Virus record (IMG/VR): IMGVR_UViG_3300037502_000514
Location: 1 to 27,904 of that record
Source: a virus
Length of the DNA stretch: 27,904 nt
Strand: one strand, 5' to 3'
The position numbers and the translations under genes were made by a program. Below the pieces are notes generated by a model. The model saw only the letters and a list, made by a program, of their open reading frames with translations, made no database searches and was not told the origin of the DNA. Positions 15,816 to 22,188 of this stretch are shown here, one piece after another (positions within the stretch are counted from its first letter, which is position 1; every line of letters starts with the position of its first letter).

Positions 15816-16315
15816 TGGCAACTGCACTACTCATAACACGAGACGATTTGGTTCGATTTACTGCGGTAAATGGGAACGTAGATACTGACAAGTTTATTCA
15901 GTTTATCAAAATCGCTCAGGACATACATATTCAAAACTACTTAGGCACGAAGTTGCTTCAGAAGATACAAGCTGACATTACTGCAGGAACATTAAGCGGC
16001 AATTATCAGTCACTTGTAAATACTTACGTTAAGCCGATGCTCATCCATTGGGCGATGGTAGAATATTTACCTTTCGCTGCTTATACAATCGCAAACAAAG
16101 GTGTTTACAAGCACTCATCTGAGAACGCTGAGAACGTAGAAAAAAACGAAGTAGACTTCTTAATCGAGAAAGAACGTCAGATTGCTCAGCATTATACTGA
16201 GAGGTTCATTGACTACATCTGCTTCAACAATGACTTATTCCCTGAGTACACTACAAATAGCAACGGGGATATGTATCCTGATACGCAAAATAATTACACA
16301 GGTTGGTTCATTTAG
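15815..16315 (+). CDS. Head-tail connector/adaptor (DUF6712-like)
   Basis: The 166-residue helical protein starts MATALLITRDDLVRFTAVNGN and contains KFIQFIKIAQDIHIQNYLGTKL, VNTYVKPMLIHWAMVEYLPFAAY and IEKERQIAQHYTERFIDYI. The N-terminal two-helix unit with 'I..AQ..(D/H)IQ..LG..LL..I' is the pattern of head completion/connector proteins that dock under the portal, and it matches the DUF6712 type found in Bacteroidetes phages. Its ATG overlaps the last base of the portal stop codon, fitting a portal partner. Confidence 0.75.
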   Translation: MATALLITRDDLVRFTAVNGNVDTDKFIQFIKIAQDIHIQNYLGTKLLQKIQADITAGTLSGNYQSLVNTYVKPMLIHWAMVEYLPFAAYTIANKGVYKHSSENAENVEKNEVDFLIEKERQIAQHYTERFIDYICFNNDLFPEYTTNSNGDMYPDTQNNYTGWFI

Positions 16316-16318
16316 ACT

Positions 16319-16417
16319 ATGAGAACACGAACAAAAGTAGGAACATATAAACCAAAAGAAGAGAACATCGAGAAGCTCCGTGTTTTTCTAACTAAACTAA
16401 ACAAAGATGGCAAATAG
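16319..16417 (+). CDS. Tiny basic ORF between connector and fibre-like genes
   Basis: A 32-residue ORF (MRTRTKVGTYKPKEENIEK, LRVFLTKLNKDGK) starts 3 nt after the connector stop and overlaps the next gene by 11 nt. It fills the only gap here, and its codons and charge pattern look like protein. Such very short genes are easily missed or false, so confidence is modest. No function can be inferred. Confidence 0.45.
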   Translation: MRTRTKVGTYKPKEENIEKLRVFLTKLNKDGK

Positions 16418-16631
16418 CATAGATTGGGGCGAAGGAGTTTTAAACGTAATTAGTTGGGGTGCTGACGGTCAAATTGGAGGACTTGAGGTAACCAACTTAC
16501 TTGCTGAGAATGGAGCGTTTTTGTTTACTGAGAGCGATGATATTTTAGTAACTGAAACTACATTCAATGCAGGCGGCTTTGGTTCGGCTTACGACTTTTC
16601 GTGGGCAGGCGAAACATTATTAGAAAGATAA
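16407..16631 (+). CDS. Small Trp/Gly-rich protein, possible fibre component
   Basis: The 74-residue protein begins MANSIDWGEGVLNVISWGADG and ends GSAYDFSWAGETLLER. The repeated WG-x-G/WGAD elements and Gly/Ser/Phe-rich C-terminus resemble short beta-repeat proteins beside tail fibre genes in Bacteroidetes phages. It is followed 16 nt later by a fibre-like gene. The role is inferred from composition and position only. Confidence 0.6.
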   Translation: MANSIDWGEGVLNVISWGADGQIGGLEVTNLLAENGAFLFTESDDILVTETTFNAGGFGSAYDFSWAGETLLER

Positions 16632-16647
16632 TTTAAAAAATAAAAAT

Positions 16648-17226
16648 ATGGCAGAAGTAAAAATATCAGCACTAACATCGGCAACGACTCCGCTTGCTGG
16701 TACGGAGGTAGTTCCGATTGTGCAGGGAGGAGTAACAAAAAAAGTAGCAGTTTCTAATTTTGGAGGTGCTGCAGTAAATCCAACGTCTACTTATATTCCT
16801 TATAATAATTCGGGAACATTTGCAGACTCGGGATTAAATTATAGTTCCAATGTAGTTAAAACTATTTTTGACGGTTTAACTTCAATTAATAAACAAGGAG
16901 GAATCAGAATAACAGGTAATTCAGGCACACCGAATAATAATTTTACAACTGAAATAGGCGATTATTTAGGCACTACGGGACAAACTGTTTTTACTGTTTA
17001 TAGTAACGGAAATATTACAGGATCTACAGGAAATGGTGCTATTCAATTTAATGCAAATGGAGGTGTAACATTACAAGATGTTACGCTCACCAACAGAGTA
17101 GTTTTAGGAGGTTCTGAGTTACAATGGAATGGTTCTTTCGGAGGAGCAAAAGGAGGAAGTGCTTTTTCAATTCCTATTTATTTATCAGGATTGGGAATGA
17201 CAGTTCACATTCCTTTGTATATGTAA
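16648..17226 (+). CDS. Tail fibre-like protein
   Basis: The 192-residue protein opens with MAEVKISALTSATTPLAGTE, then VVPIVQGGVTKKVAVSNF, a frequent N-terminal attachment module of phage tail fibres and structural appendages. The rest is Gly/Asn/Thr-rich and beta-repeat-like (TYIPYNNSGTFADSGLNY, GNGAIQFNANGGVTLQDV), typical of trimeric fibres. It is short for a full host-binding fibre, so it could be an adaptor or a short fibre. An A-rich leader precedes the ATG. It holds one of the four GATC sites (17021-17024), fitting the rapid exchange usual for fibre genes. Confidence 0.72.
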   Translation: MAEVKISALTSATTPLAGTEVVPIVQGGVTKKVAVSNFGGAAVNPTSTYIPYNNSGTFADSGLNYSSNVVKTIFDGLTSINKQGGIRITGNSGTPNNNFTTEIGDYLGTTGQTVFTVYSNGNITGSTGNGAIQFNANGGVTLQDVTLTNRVVLGGSELQWNGSFGGAKGGSAFSIPIYLSGLGMTVHIPLYM

Positions 17227-17250
17227 TTAATAATTTTATAAATAAAAAAA

Positions 17251-17547
17251 ATGGCACTAATAGTAAATAACGCAAAATTTAAAAATTCCGACGTTGAGGT
17301 TCAAACATATACTCGATTAGAATTTAACTCAAGAAAAAACGGAAAAGAAATGTTGATTGTTCTTTTTAGTTATGCTTCAAAAGATGCTTTTGTAAATAAT
17401 AATGAGAATGAAATCGAAGTGAACTTGAAAAAAATAATTAATGCTTCACTTGCAGAGAATGAAACACAAAGTTTAGAAATTGCGCACAATTACGCAAAAG
17501 CAGAACTTGAGGCATTAGGTTTTGAAGTAACTATTGACCTTGCGTAA
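17251..17547 (+). CDS. Hypothetical protein downstream of the fibre gene
   Basis: The 98-residue protein (MALIVNNAKFKNSDVEVQ..., TYTRLEFNSRKNGKEMLIVLF, LGFEVTIDLA) looks like a small alpha/beta fold. It has an A-rich leader and ends in TAATG, coupling it to the next small ORF. Genes of this size and place are usual after fibre genes in flavobacterial phages. A fibre chaperone is one possibility, without direct evidence. Confidence 0.6.
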   Translation: MALIVNNAKFKNSDVEVQTYTRLEFNSRKNGKEMLIVLFSYASKDAFVNNNENEIEVNLKKIINASLAENETQSLEIAHNYAKAELEALGFEVTIDLA

Positions 17548-17675
17548 TGACTCAAGAACAAGCAATTCAGATTCTTGAACAAGCATTAAATGTAGCAACT
17601 CAAAAAGGTGTTTATAACCTCAATGATGTTGCACACATATTAACTGCTTTAAATGCCTTGAAAGATGAAGCATAA
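17547..17675 (+). CDS. Small helical protein (MTQEQAIQILEQA...)
   Basis: The 42-residue ORF starts on the last A of the previous stop codon. It reads MTQEQAIQILEQALNVA, TQKGVYNLNDVAHILTAL, NALKDEA. The pattern of an N-terminal QAIQIL-x-QA helix, G-x-(Y/F)-xL and a final helix is common in very short proteins placed before lysis genes in Bacteroidetes phages, as I recall. It overlaps the next ORF by 11 nt. Confidence 0.6.
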   Translation: MTQEQAIQILEQALNVATQKGVYNLNDVAHILTALNALKDEA

Positions 17676-17823
17676 AGACGCAATCGGTTCAATGTATTTT
17701 ATAACGGGCTATGCTGCGTGTATAGCCCTTATGTTTGAGGGAGAACACTTGTATCAAAAGTTCTTAGCTTGTGCTTATGGCTTTTATCTAACGTGGCACA
17801 TCGTAAATCAGTATGAAAACTAA
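17665..17823 (+). CDS. Small membrane protein next to the holin
   Basis: The 52-residue ORF (MKHKDAIGSMYFITGYAACIA, LMFEGEHLYQ, KFLACAYGFYLTWHIV) has two hydrophobic stretches, at about 9-23 and 32-47, separated by a short polar loop. It overlaps the previous ORF by 11 nt and the holin by 11 nt. Size, two membrane segments and position suggest a holin accessory or antiholin, but this is inference. GC-richer codons begin to appear just after it. Confidence 0.55.
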   Translation: MKHKDAIGSMYFITGYAACIALMFEGEHLYQKFLACAYGFYLTWHIVNQYEN

Positions 17824-18235
17824 ATCTCTCTTTTTGGTTTCTTTTTTATCCGTGTTAGCTCCCGTCAAGCCGATGGTGCTGATGGCTATTGCTACTATCA
17901 TACTCGATATGTGTTTTGGTATTTGGCGAAGCGTAAAGAAAAACGGCTGGGCTTCTATTCGTTCGCGTCGTTTGTCGCATACCATTTCTAAAAGCTTGCT
18001 TTATTCGGGTGCAATTACGTTTATTTTCTTACTTGAAACGTATGTAGTTGCGGACATTCTAGGCCACTTTATAGCTATTGACCTAGTATTAACTAAAGCC
18101 TTTACATTCTTTTGCGTTGTAACCGAAGTAAAAAGCATTAACGAAAGTTACCATAGCGTGACGGGTGTCAATGTTTGGGATCGTTTTATAAAGTTCGTAA
18201 AGCGAAGCAAAGAACAACTAGAAGAATTAAAATAA
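17813..18235 (+). CDS. Holin (phage_holin_4-like)
   Basis: The 140-residue membrane protein has hydrophobic segments at about 5-32 (LVSFLSVLAPVKPMVLMAIA, then TIILDMCFGIW), 59-80 (LLYSGAITFIFLLETYVV) and 82-105. The loop after the first segment carries RSVKKNGWASIRSRRLSHTI, the basic 'SxxxRxxxxK' region of the holin_4/toxin-secretion family. A charged C-terminus (DRFIKFVKRSKEQLEEL) faces the cytosol. It would form holes at lysis and release the endolysin encoded next. It contains three of the six CTAG sites, one of four GATC and one of three GGCC in the whole window, so it looks foreign to the rest of the genome. Confidence 0.78.
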   Translation: MKTKSLFLVSFLSVLAPVKPMVLMAIATIILDMCFGIWRSVKKNGWASIRSRRLSHTISKSLLYSGAITFIFLLETYVVADILGHFIAIDLVLTKAFTFFCVVTEVKSINESYHSVTGVNVWDRFIKFVKRSKEQLEELK

Positions 18236-18327
18236 TGTCAAGTTTATTGCGCAAAAAACTGGACATTTCTACGTTAAAAACAAGCTATGAAACTAGACAT
18301 TTCCAAAATCAAACAAGTAAGGCTTAA
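18235..18327 (+). CDS. Possible 30-residue ORF bridging holin and endolysin
   Basis: A short frame starting on the final A of the holin stop codon (TAATG) reads MSSLLRKKLDISTLKTSY and ends inside the amidase gene in another frame. It has no recognisable motif. The coupled start is suggestive, but it may simply carry ribosomes into the endolysin start at 18287. Low confidence that the peptide matters. Confidence 0.25.
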   Translation: MSSLLRKKLDISTLKTSYETRHFQNQTSKA

Positions 18328-18934
18328 GGAAACGCAATATTTTTCAGAAGAGGCTACCAAAACACAAATCTATTTACACCATACGGCGGGTAGCGGTAAC
18401 GCCGAAGCGGTTAGTAGGTACTGGAACGGGACAAGCGAACGCATTGCAACGGCTTTTGTTGTCGGACAAGACGGCTTAATTGTTCAATGCTTTTCGTCTA
18501 GACATTGGGCGTGGCATTTGGGTATTGATCAAAAGGAATTTAGGGGACAAGGCGCACCCTACACCAACTTAAATAAAACGTCGGTCGGTATCGAGGTTTG
18601 TAACTGGGGCTATCTTAAAGAAAAAGGCGGTAATTTTTACAATTACGTAGGCTCAAAAGTTCCCGCGTCTATGGTTACAACTTTAGAGCAACCTTACAAG
18701 GGTTACAAACATTGGTATAAATATACGGATGCACAAATTGAAAGCACCCGACAATTACTTGTTTACCTTTGCGAAACTTACAACATCCCGAAAACATACC
18801 GCCCCGAAATATTCGGTTTAGACATCGAGGCTTTCAAAAACACGAAAGGAATCTATACCCACAATTCGGTTCGTAAAGACAAGTCGGATATTTACCCTTG
18901 TCCAAGAATGATTGAAATGTTAAAGAACTTATGA
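18287..18934 (+). CDS. N-acetylmuramoyl-L-alanine amidase endolysin (Amidase_2)
   Basis: The 215-residue enzyme has the Amidase_2/PGRP layout. IYLHHTAG gives the first zinc ligand (His31 or His32), TAFVVGQDGLIVQ is the second strand, HWAWHLG lies at 73-79, TSVGIEVCN holds the catalytic Glu103, and GIYTHNSV gives His192. The third ligand is Cys205 (IYPCP) or Asp201. No separate cell-wall-binding domain and no signal peptide are seen, so it depends on the holin to reach the wall, where it cuts the bond between muramic acid and the stem peptide. Its codons (GCC, GCG, CCC, GGG) are richer in GC than those of the neighbours. It carries the GATC at 18527 and CTAGs at 18293 and 18498. Confidence 0.92.
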   Translation: MKLDISKIKQVRLKETQYFSEEATKTQIYLHHTAGSGNAEAVSRYWNGTSERIATAFVVGQDGLIVQCFSSRHWAWHLGIDQKEFRGQGAPYTNLNKTSVGIEVCNWGYLKEKGGNFYNYVGSKVPASMVTTLEQPYKGYKHWYKYTDAQIESTRQLLVYLCETYNIPKTYRPEIFGLDIEAFKNTKGIYTHNSVRKDKSDIYPCPRMIEMLKNL

Positions 18935-19344
18935 GAGCGTTAATTTTACTTTTGGTTCTTAGTTCGTGTTCGGCTAATTACCACCTACGAAAAGCAATGA
19001 AAAAAGGTTACCGCTGCGAAGAGGTTGCGGATACAATTACAATAAATTCTATTGACTCAATTCCGTACGTTTTAAGGGACTCTATTATGTGGGAAAGGGT
19101 ATTAGTCCAAAAAGATACAATCGTTCGTTACAAGCGTTCTTTTGTGCCAAAAACAAGGTATCAAACAAAGATTGAGTATAAATTGAAAAGAGATACTTTG
19201 AGAATGATTGAAAAAGTAGAGGTAGTTAAGTGGAAAACGGAGAAACAAAAAAACAAAAAACCTAACATTTGGTTATTTATTATAGGATTTGGTTTGGGAT
19301 TTGTCACCAAGTTCCTTCTCAGGTTCTCTAAAACACCACTATGA
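18931..19344 (+). CDS. Unimolecular spanin-like lipoprotein
   Basis: The 137-residue protein starts MRALILLLVLSSCSAN, a short lipoprotein signal with lipobox LSSC (Cys13). A polar, charged periplasmic region rich in alternating basic and acidic residues follows. A single transmembrane segment at 113-130 (IWLFIIGFGLGFVTKFLL) ends in a basic tail. An outer-membrane lipid anchor at one end and an inner-membrane helix at the other is the design of a u-spanin, which fuses the two membranes in the last step of lysis of a Gram-negative host. It follows the endolysin with a 4-nt ATGA overlap, completing a holin-endolysin-spanin cassette. Confidence 0.8.
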   Translation: MRALILLLVLSSCSANYHLRKAMKKGYRCEEVADTITINSIDSIPYVLRDSIMWERVLVQKDTIVRYKRSFVPKTRYQTKIEYKLKRDTLRMIEKVEVVKWKTEKQKNKKPNIWLFIIGFGLGFVTKFLLRFSKTPL

Positions 19345-20408
19345 GGAAACAAAATCGCTATCGCCTTAAGCACGATGAGATTGAAATCATCGAACAATAT
19401 AGAGCGATAAAAGAGGAGTCCAATTCAATGGGCTTGAACGATGCTGACGTTAAACACGGATGGCTAAAATCTAATAAGGCTTCGCTTTTCTTTAAGAATC
19501 CGAACTACAAACCTGAGGAGGAGCAGAATTACGAGCAGATTCGTGCCAGTATCTTAGATGAGATTCGTGAACACGCTCCGAAATATCCTATAATAACACG
19601 GAATCCATCAACTGACGGACACTTATTAGTCATAGACCCTGCCGACATCCACATAGGTAAGCTCTGCGACGCTTTCGAGGTAGGAGAAGTATATAACAAC
19701 CAAATTGCAGTACAACGTGTCTTAGAAGGCGTTCAAGGCATTTTAGACAAAGCAAGCGGATTTAATATCGACAAAATACTGTTTATAGGCGGAAACGACA
19801 TCTTACACATTGATACTCCAAGACGGACTACTACCTCAGGAACTCCTCAGGACACGGACGGAATGTGGTACACTAATTTTCTAATAGCTAAAAAACTATA
19901 TGTCGAAATTCTTGAAAAACTCATTGGGGTTGCTGATGTTCATTTTACTTTCAATCCCTCAAATCACGATTATACTCACGGCTTCTTTCTTGCTGACGTT
20001 ATTCAAACTTGGTTTAAAGACGCTAAGAACATTACTTTTGACTGCTCTATTGCACATCGAAAAGGCTACCAATACGGAAAGAACCTTATCGGAACGACTC
20101 ACGGAGATGGAGCGAAACATCAAGACCTACCTCTATTGATGGCTACGGAGTTTCCTGTTGAGTGGTCTCAAACTAAGCACCGATACGTTTACACGCATCA
20201 CGTTCACCATAAAACTTCTAAAGATTACATCGGTGTTACTGTAGAGTCGTTAAGAAGTCCATCAGGAACTGATAGCTGGCATCATCGAAACGGCTATGCT
20301 CACGTTCCTAAAGCAGTAGAAGGCTTCATTCATCACAAAGAATTTGGTCAAGTCGCACGTTTGACCCATATATTTAGTGCATTATTTTTTGTATCTTTAT
20401 TGATGTGA
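19341..20408 (+). CDS. Calcineurin-like metallophosphoesterase, 3' end altered by insertion
   Basis: The 355-residue protein has the full metal-binding set: D102-x-H104 (DPADIHIG), GGND (150-153), NPSNHD (205-210), H254 (GTTHGDG) and the H-x-H cluster YTHHVHH (284-290). Phage members are often labelled as DNA polymerase II small subunit-like phosphoesterases; their substrate is unknown. The N-terminal 90 residues are helical and charged. The family usually ends near GQVARLTHIF (here residues 336-345), as I recall. The extra ten residues SALFFVSLLM seem to come from an inserted homing endonuclease segment directly after. It is coupled to the spanin by ATGA. Confidence 0.85.
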   Translation: MRKQNRYRLKHDEIEIIEQYRAIKEESNSMGLNDADVKHGWLKSNKASLFFKNPNYKPEEEQNYEQIRASILDEIREHAPKYPIITRNPSTDGHLLVIDPADIHIGKLCDAFEVGEVYNNQIAVQRVLEGVQGILDKASGFNIDKILFIGGNDILHIDTPRRTTTSGTPQDTDGMWYTNFLIAKKLYVEILEKLIGVADVHFTFNPSNHDYTHGFFLADVIQTWFKDAKNITFDCSIAHRKGYQYGKNLIGTTHGDGAKHQDLPLLMATEFPVEWSQTKHRYVYTHHVHHKTSKDYIGVTVESLRSPSGTDSWHHRNGYAHVPKAVEGFIHHKEFGQVARLTHIFSALFFVSLLM

Positions 20409-21072
20409 TAGGCATATATAAAATAACAAACCCAAATGGAAAAATATATATTGGTCAAAGTATCAATATAGAAAAGAGATTTTATAGATATTCTATAATA
20501 TCAACAAACGTAAATAAGCAAACTAAACTATATCGAAGTTTCTTAAAGTACGGAGTTGATAATCATAAATTTGAGATTATAGAACAATGCGGATGTCACG
20601 AATTAAATCAAAAAGAAAGACATTATCAAGAATTTTATAATTGCGTAAATGATGGCTTAAATTGCTATTATACTTCTACAAATGACAAAACTGGTAGTCC
20701 ATCATTAGAGACATTAAAACGAATGTCTGAATCTCAGAAAGGAAATCAAAATTGGCTTGGTAAAAAACATACTGATGAGGCAAAAGACAAAATATCAAAG
20801 TCTAATACAGGAAGAAGATATAGTGATATTGTCAATTTGTCAAAAGGAAGAAAAGGCCGTATTTCAAATAGAAAAGGGATATTTAGCGAAAATCATCCCA
20901 ATAGTAAAAAAGTATTTCAATGTGATTTAAATGGCAACGTTATAAAAGTTTGGCCTTGTATAATGGATATTGTAAGAGAATTAAATTATTCAGCAGGAAA
21001 TATATCGTCAGTTTGTAACGGAAGATTAAAAACATATAAAAAATCAATTTGGAGATTTTAACTCACATTTTT
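20376..21072 (+). mobile_element. Inserted homing endonuclease segment
   Basis: Removing this approximate 697-bp stretch would join ATA TTT (20370-20375) to TAG (21073-21075). The phosphoesterase would then end in THIF-stop, exactly where its family is expected to end. The segment is markedly AT-rich and holds both GGCC sites found outside the lysis genes. It encodes one protein, a GIY-YIG endonuclease. The ends are inferred from this reconstruction; a few bases of ambiguity remain because both flanks carry T-rich, TTTAGT-like sequence. Confidence 0.6.
20405..21061 (+). CDS. GIY-YIG homing endonuclease with NUMOD motifs
   Basis: The 218-residue protein begins (GTG start) with MIGIYKITNPNGKIYIGQS, containing both GIY (3-5) and YIG (15-17) elements and a downstream KRFYRY region. 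NUMOD3-type DNA-contact motifs follow (QKGNQNWLGKKHTDEA, then a KGRKGRISNRKG region). The C-terminus has a NUMOD1-type helix-turn-helix (VFQCDLNGNVIKVW, YSAGNISSVCNGRLKTY, KSIWRF). Such free-standing enzymes cut an uninterrupted site in a related genome and copy themselves in by repair. The GTG overlaps the phosphoesterase stop by 4 nt, so it may be translated by coupling. The low GC and the two GGCC sites set it apart from the backbone. Confidence 0.93.
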   Translation: MIGIYKITNPNGKIYIGQSINIEKRFYRYSIISTNVNKQTKLYRSFLKYGVDNHKFEIIEQCGCHELNQKERHYQEFYNCVNDGLNCYYTSTNDKTGSPSLETLKRMSESQKGNQNWLGKKHTDEAKDKISKSNTGRRYSDIVNLSKGRKGRISNRKGIFSENHPNSKKVFQCDLNGNVIKVWPCIMDIVRELNYSAGNISSVCNGRLKTYKKSIWRF

Positions 21073-21075
21073 TAG

Positions 21076-21083
21076 TATATTTG
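21076..21083 (+). promoter_or_regulatory. TATATTTG −7 box after the phosphoesterase
   Basis: TATATTTG fits the −7 consensus. The nearest TTTG upstream (21048-21051) leaves a 24-nt spacer, which is long, and it lies in the inserted segment. Any transcript would meet the terminator at 21111 after about 25-50 nt, so this may be weak, regulatory or a chance match. Confidence 0.3.
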
Positions 21084-21110
21084 CTGACCTAACCACTACT
21101 CCATAGCGTA

Positions 21111-21138
21111 AAGAGCCTCCTTAATCGGGGGCTTTTTT
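21111..21138 (+). terminator. Intrinsic terminator at the end of the late unit
   Basis: The stem runs from AAGAGCCTCC (21111-21120) to GGGGGCTTTT (21127-21136), with two G-U pairs and a TTAATC loop, and leads into six T (21133-21138). It lies about 50 nt after the last late gene and before the early promoter at 21224. Confidence 0.8.
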
Positions 21139-21223
21139 ATTTAATGTGAAAAAAATTTTACGTCTGAAACCCTTGTAAAATCAAGGAATTGAAAAAAACT
21201 TTAAAAAAAATGTAACTTTTTTG

Positions 21224-21253
21224 TTGATAATTACGAAAGAGTATCTATATTTG
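21224..21253 (+). promoter_or_regulatory. Promoter of the early/replication region
   Basis: TTG (21224-21226), a 19-nt spacer and TATATTTG (21246-21253) match the Bacteroidetes consensus. A second TTTG overlaps it three bases upstream. The first early gene starts 22 nt downstream of the box. The leader ends in ACGCTATG, as does that of the ERF gene at 25458. The 140 nt between here and the terminator are AT-rich with poly-A and poly-T tracts and no gene. Confidence 0.72.
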
Positions 21254-21275
21254 CATATAACTAATTCAAAACGCT

Positions 21276-21452
21276 ATGACAAAAGAAGAAATTTTAGAAC
21301 TACTCAGAAGCCAACAGGCGGAGAGTTACAAAAACCTGCGAGAGTGCGAAGAGATATACGGCTCTGATAACAAACACACTCGTTACGCTGCAGGTGCGTG
21401 GGGTGCTATTTTTGAACTATTACAAACAATCGAAGAAAATGAAAACAATTAA
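21276..21452 (+). CDS. Small early protein, unknown
   Basis: The 58-residue ORF (MTKEEILELLRSQQAESYKN, LRECEEIYGSDNKHTRYAAG, AWGAIFELLQTIEE) is the first gene behind the early promoter. It is helical, with no Cys pair or membrane segment. It overlaps the next gene by 14 nt. The position, well-formed start context and codon use support it. Early phage genes of this size often act on host proteins, but nothing here identifies a target. Confidence 0.65.
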   Translation: MTKEEILELLRSQQAESYKNLRECEEIYGSDNKHTRYAAGAWGAIFELLQTIEENENN

Positions 21453-21669
21453 TTACTACAAATCGCTTAATGCTGATGAAAAGGATTTACTTCACGGCTT
21501 ACTTGGTGCAATTCCCTTAATGTTCGTCTTTTTATGGTTCGTGTCTACTGCAAATCCACGAGGAGAGAAACCTGCTGAGGTACAAAAACACGAAGTAAAA
21601 TCCTACGAGTTACGACCTTCTTATACTAAATATGCTCAACACGTTTACAATGACAAATACGGAAAATAG
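21439..21669 (+). CDS. Small early membrane protein
   Basis: I choose the ATG at 21439, giving 76 residues; the longer frame from 21394 would overlap the preceding gene by 59 nt. The sequence MKTINYYKSLNADEKDLLHG leads into one transmembrane segment (LLGAIPLMFVFLWFVS, about 21-36) and a polar tail ending KYAQHVYNDKYGK. A single-pass inner-membrane protein is expected. It overlaps the next gene by 20 nt. Function is unknown. Confidence 0.6.
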   Translation: MKTINYYKSLNADEKDLLHGLLGAIPLMFVFLWFVSTANPRGEKPAEVQKHEVKSYELRPSYTKYAQHVYNDKYGK

Positions 21670-21961
21670 ATATTGGTTTGCTGATGTTTCACAAAGCGTA
21701 TCGCAGAGATTAATTGAGGTAGAGTGCTACACCTTACAAGACGATGAAAAAGTAGCTACAATCGAACTAAAATACAATTACAATGAAGACGATGAAGAAT
21801 GGCAAGTGGAGTCAACTCAATTCCATACCAACCCAACTATCAAAGAAATCGGAGAACTTATCGAAGAACTACTCAGACGAGCTACCGACTTGTTTCACGA
21901 GTTCTGCCACGAGTGCTACATCTATGACGGATGGGACGATGAGATTAATTGGTTCGTATAA
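21650..21961 (+). CDS. Acidic early protein, unknown
   Basis: Taking ATG 21650 as start gives 103 residues, MTNTENRYWFADVSQSVSQR and onward; an ATG six codons earlier is possible. The protein is strongly acidic (YNYNEDDEEWQVE, IKEIGELIEELL) with an HEFCHECYIYDGWDDEINWF end. It contains a CHEC pair that could bind metal. A small acidic early protein is compatible with a host-takeover or DNA-mimic role, but that is speculation. Confidence 0.6.
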   Translation: MTNTENRYWFADVSQSVSQRLIEVECYTLQDDEKVATIELKYNYNEDDEEWQVESTQFHTNPTIKEIGELIEELLRRATDLFHEFCHECYIYDGWDDEINWFV

Positions 21962-22052
21962 CCGTCAACGAATGGAGAGATATTGGACGAACTTTAACTA
22001 TGATTTATATAACCGAATTTGCGAAATAAAATATAATAGCTATGAGATTTAA
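21939..22052 (+). CDS. Possible small ORF in the early cluster
   Basis: A 37-residue frame (MRLIGSYNRQRMERYW, TNFNYDLYNRICEIKYNS) overlaps the gene before by 23 nt and the next by 11 nt, bridging an 80-nt gap. An internal ATG at 21972 would give 26 residues. The same frame is open further upstream under the preceding gene, which I take as a shadow. Evidence is limited to fit and overlap. Confidence 0.35.
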   Translation: MRLIGSYNRQRMERYWTNFNYDLYNRICEIKYNSYEI

Positions 22053-22188
22053 ACTAACATACCAAGTCGGACTCGCAGTAGTCCAAGAGTGGATATTCAC
22101 TTCAAAGAGTCTATGTTATTGGAAAAAGATGGACTTAATAGAAACAGGAAGATTTAATGACGGAAAATTTATTGTAACACCGCTATGA
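22042..22188 (+). CDS. Small early ORF before the DnaA-like gene
   Basis: The 48-residue ORF (MRFKLTYQVGLAVVQEWIFT, SKSLCYWKKMDLIETG, RFNDGKFIVTPL) has a beta-rich pattern. It ends with a 4-nt ATGA overlap onto the DnaA-like gene, supporting translational coupling. No motif recognised. Confidence 0.5.
   Translation: MRFKLTYQVGLAVVQEWIFTSKSLCYWKKMDLIETGRFNDGKFIVTPL

Noticed and set aside
21783-21938. Early part of an 89-codon frame overlapping the acidic early gene
   Set aside because: It overlaps a better frame for over 150 nt and its sequence has no coherent pattern; only the 3' portion (21939-22052) may be used.
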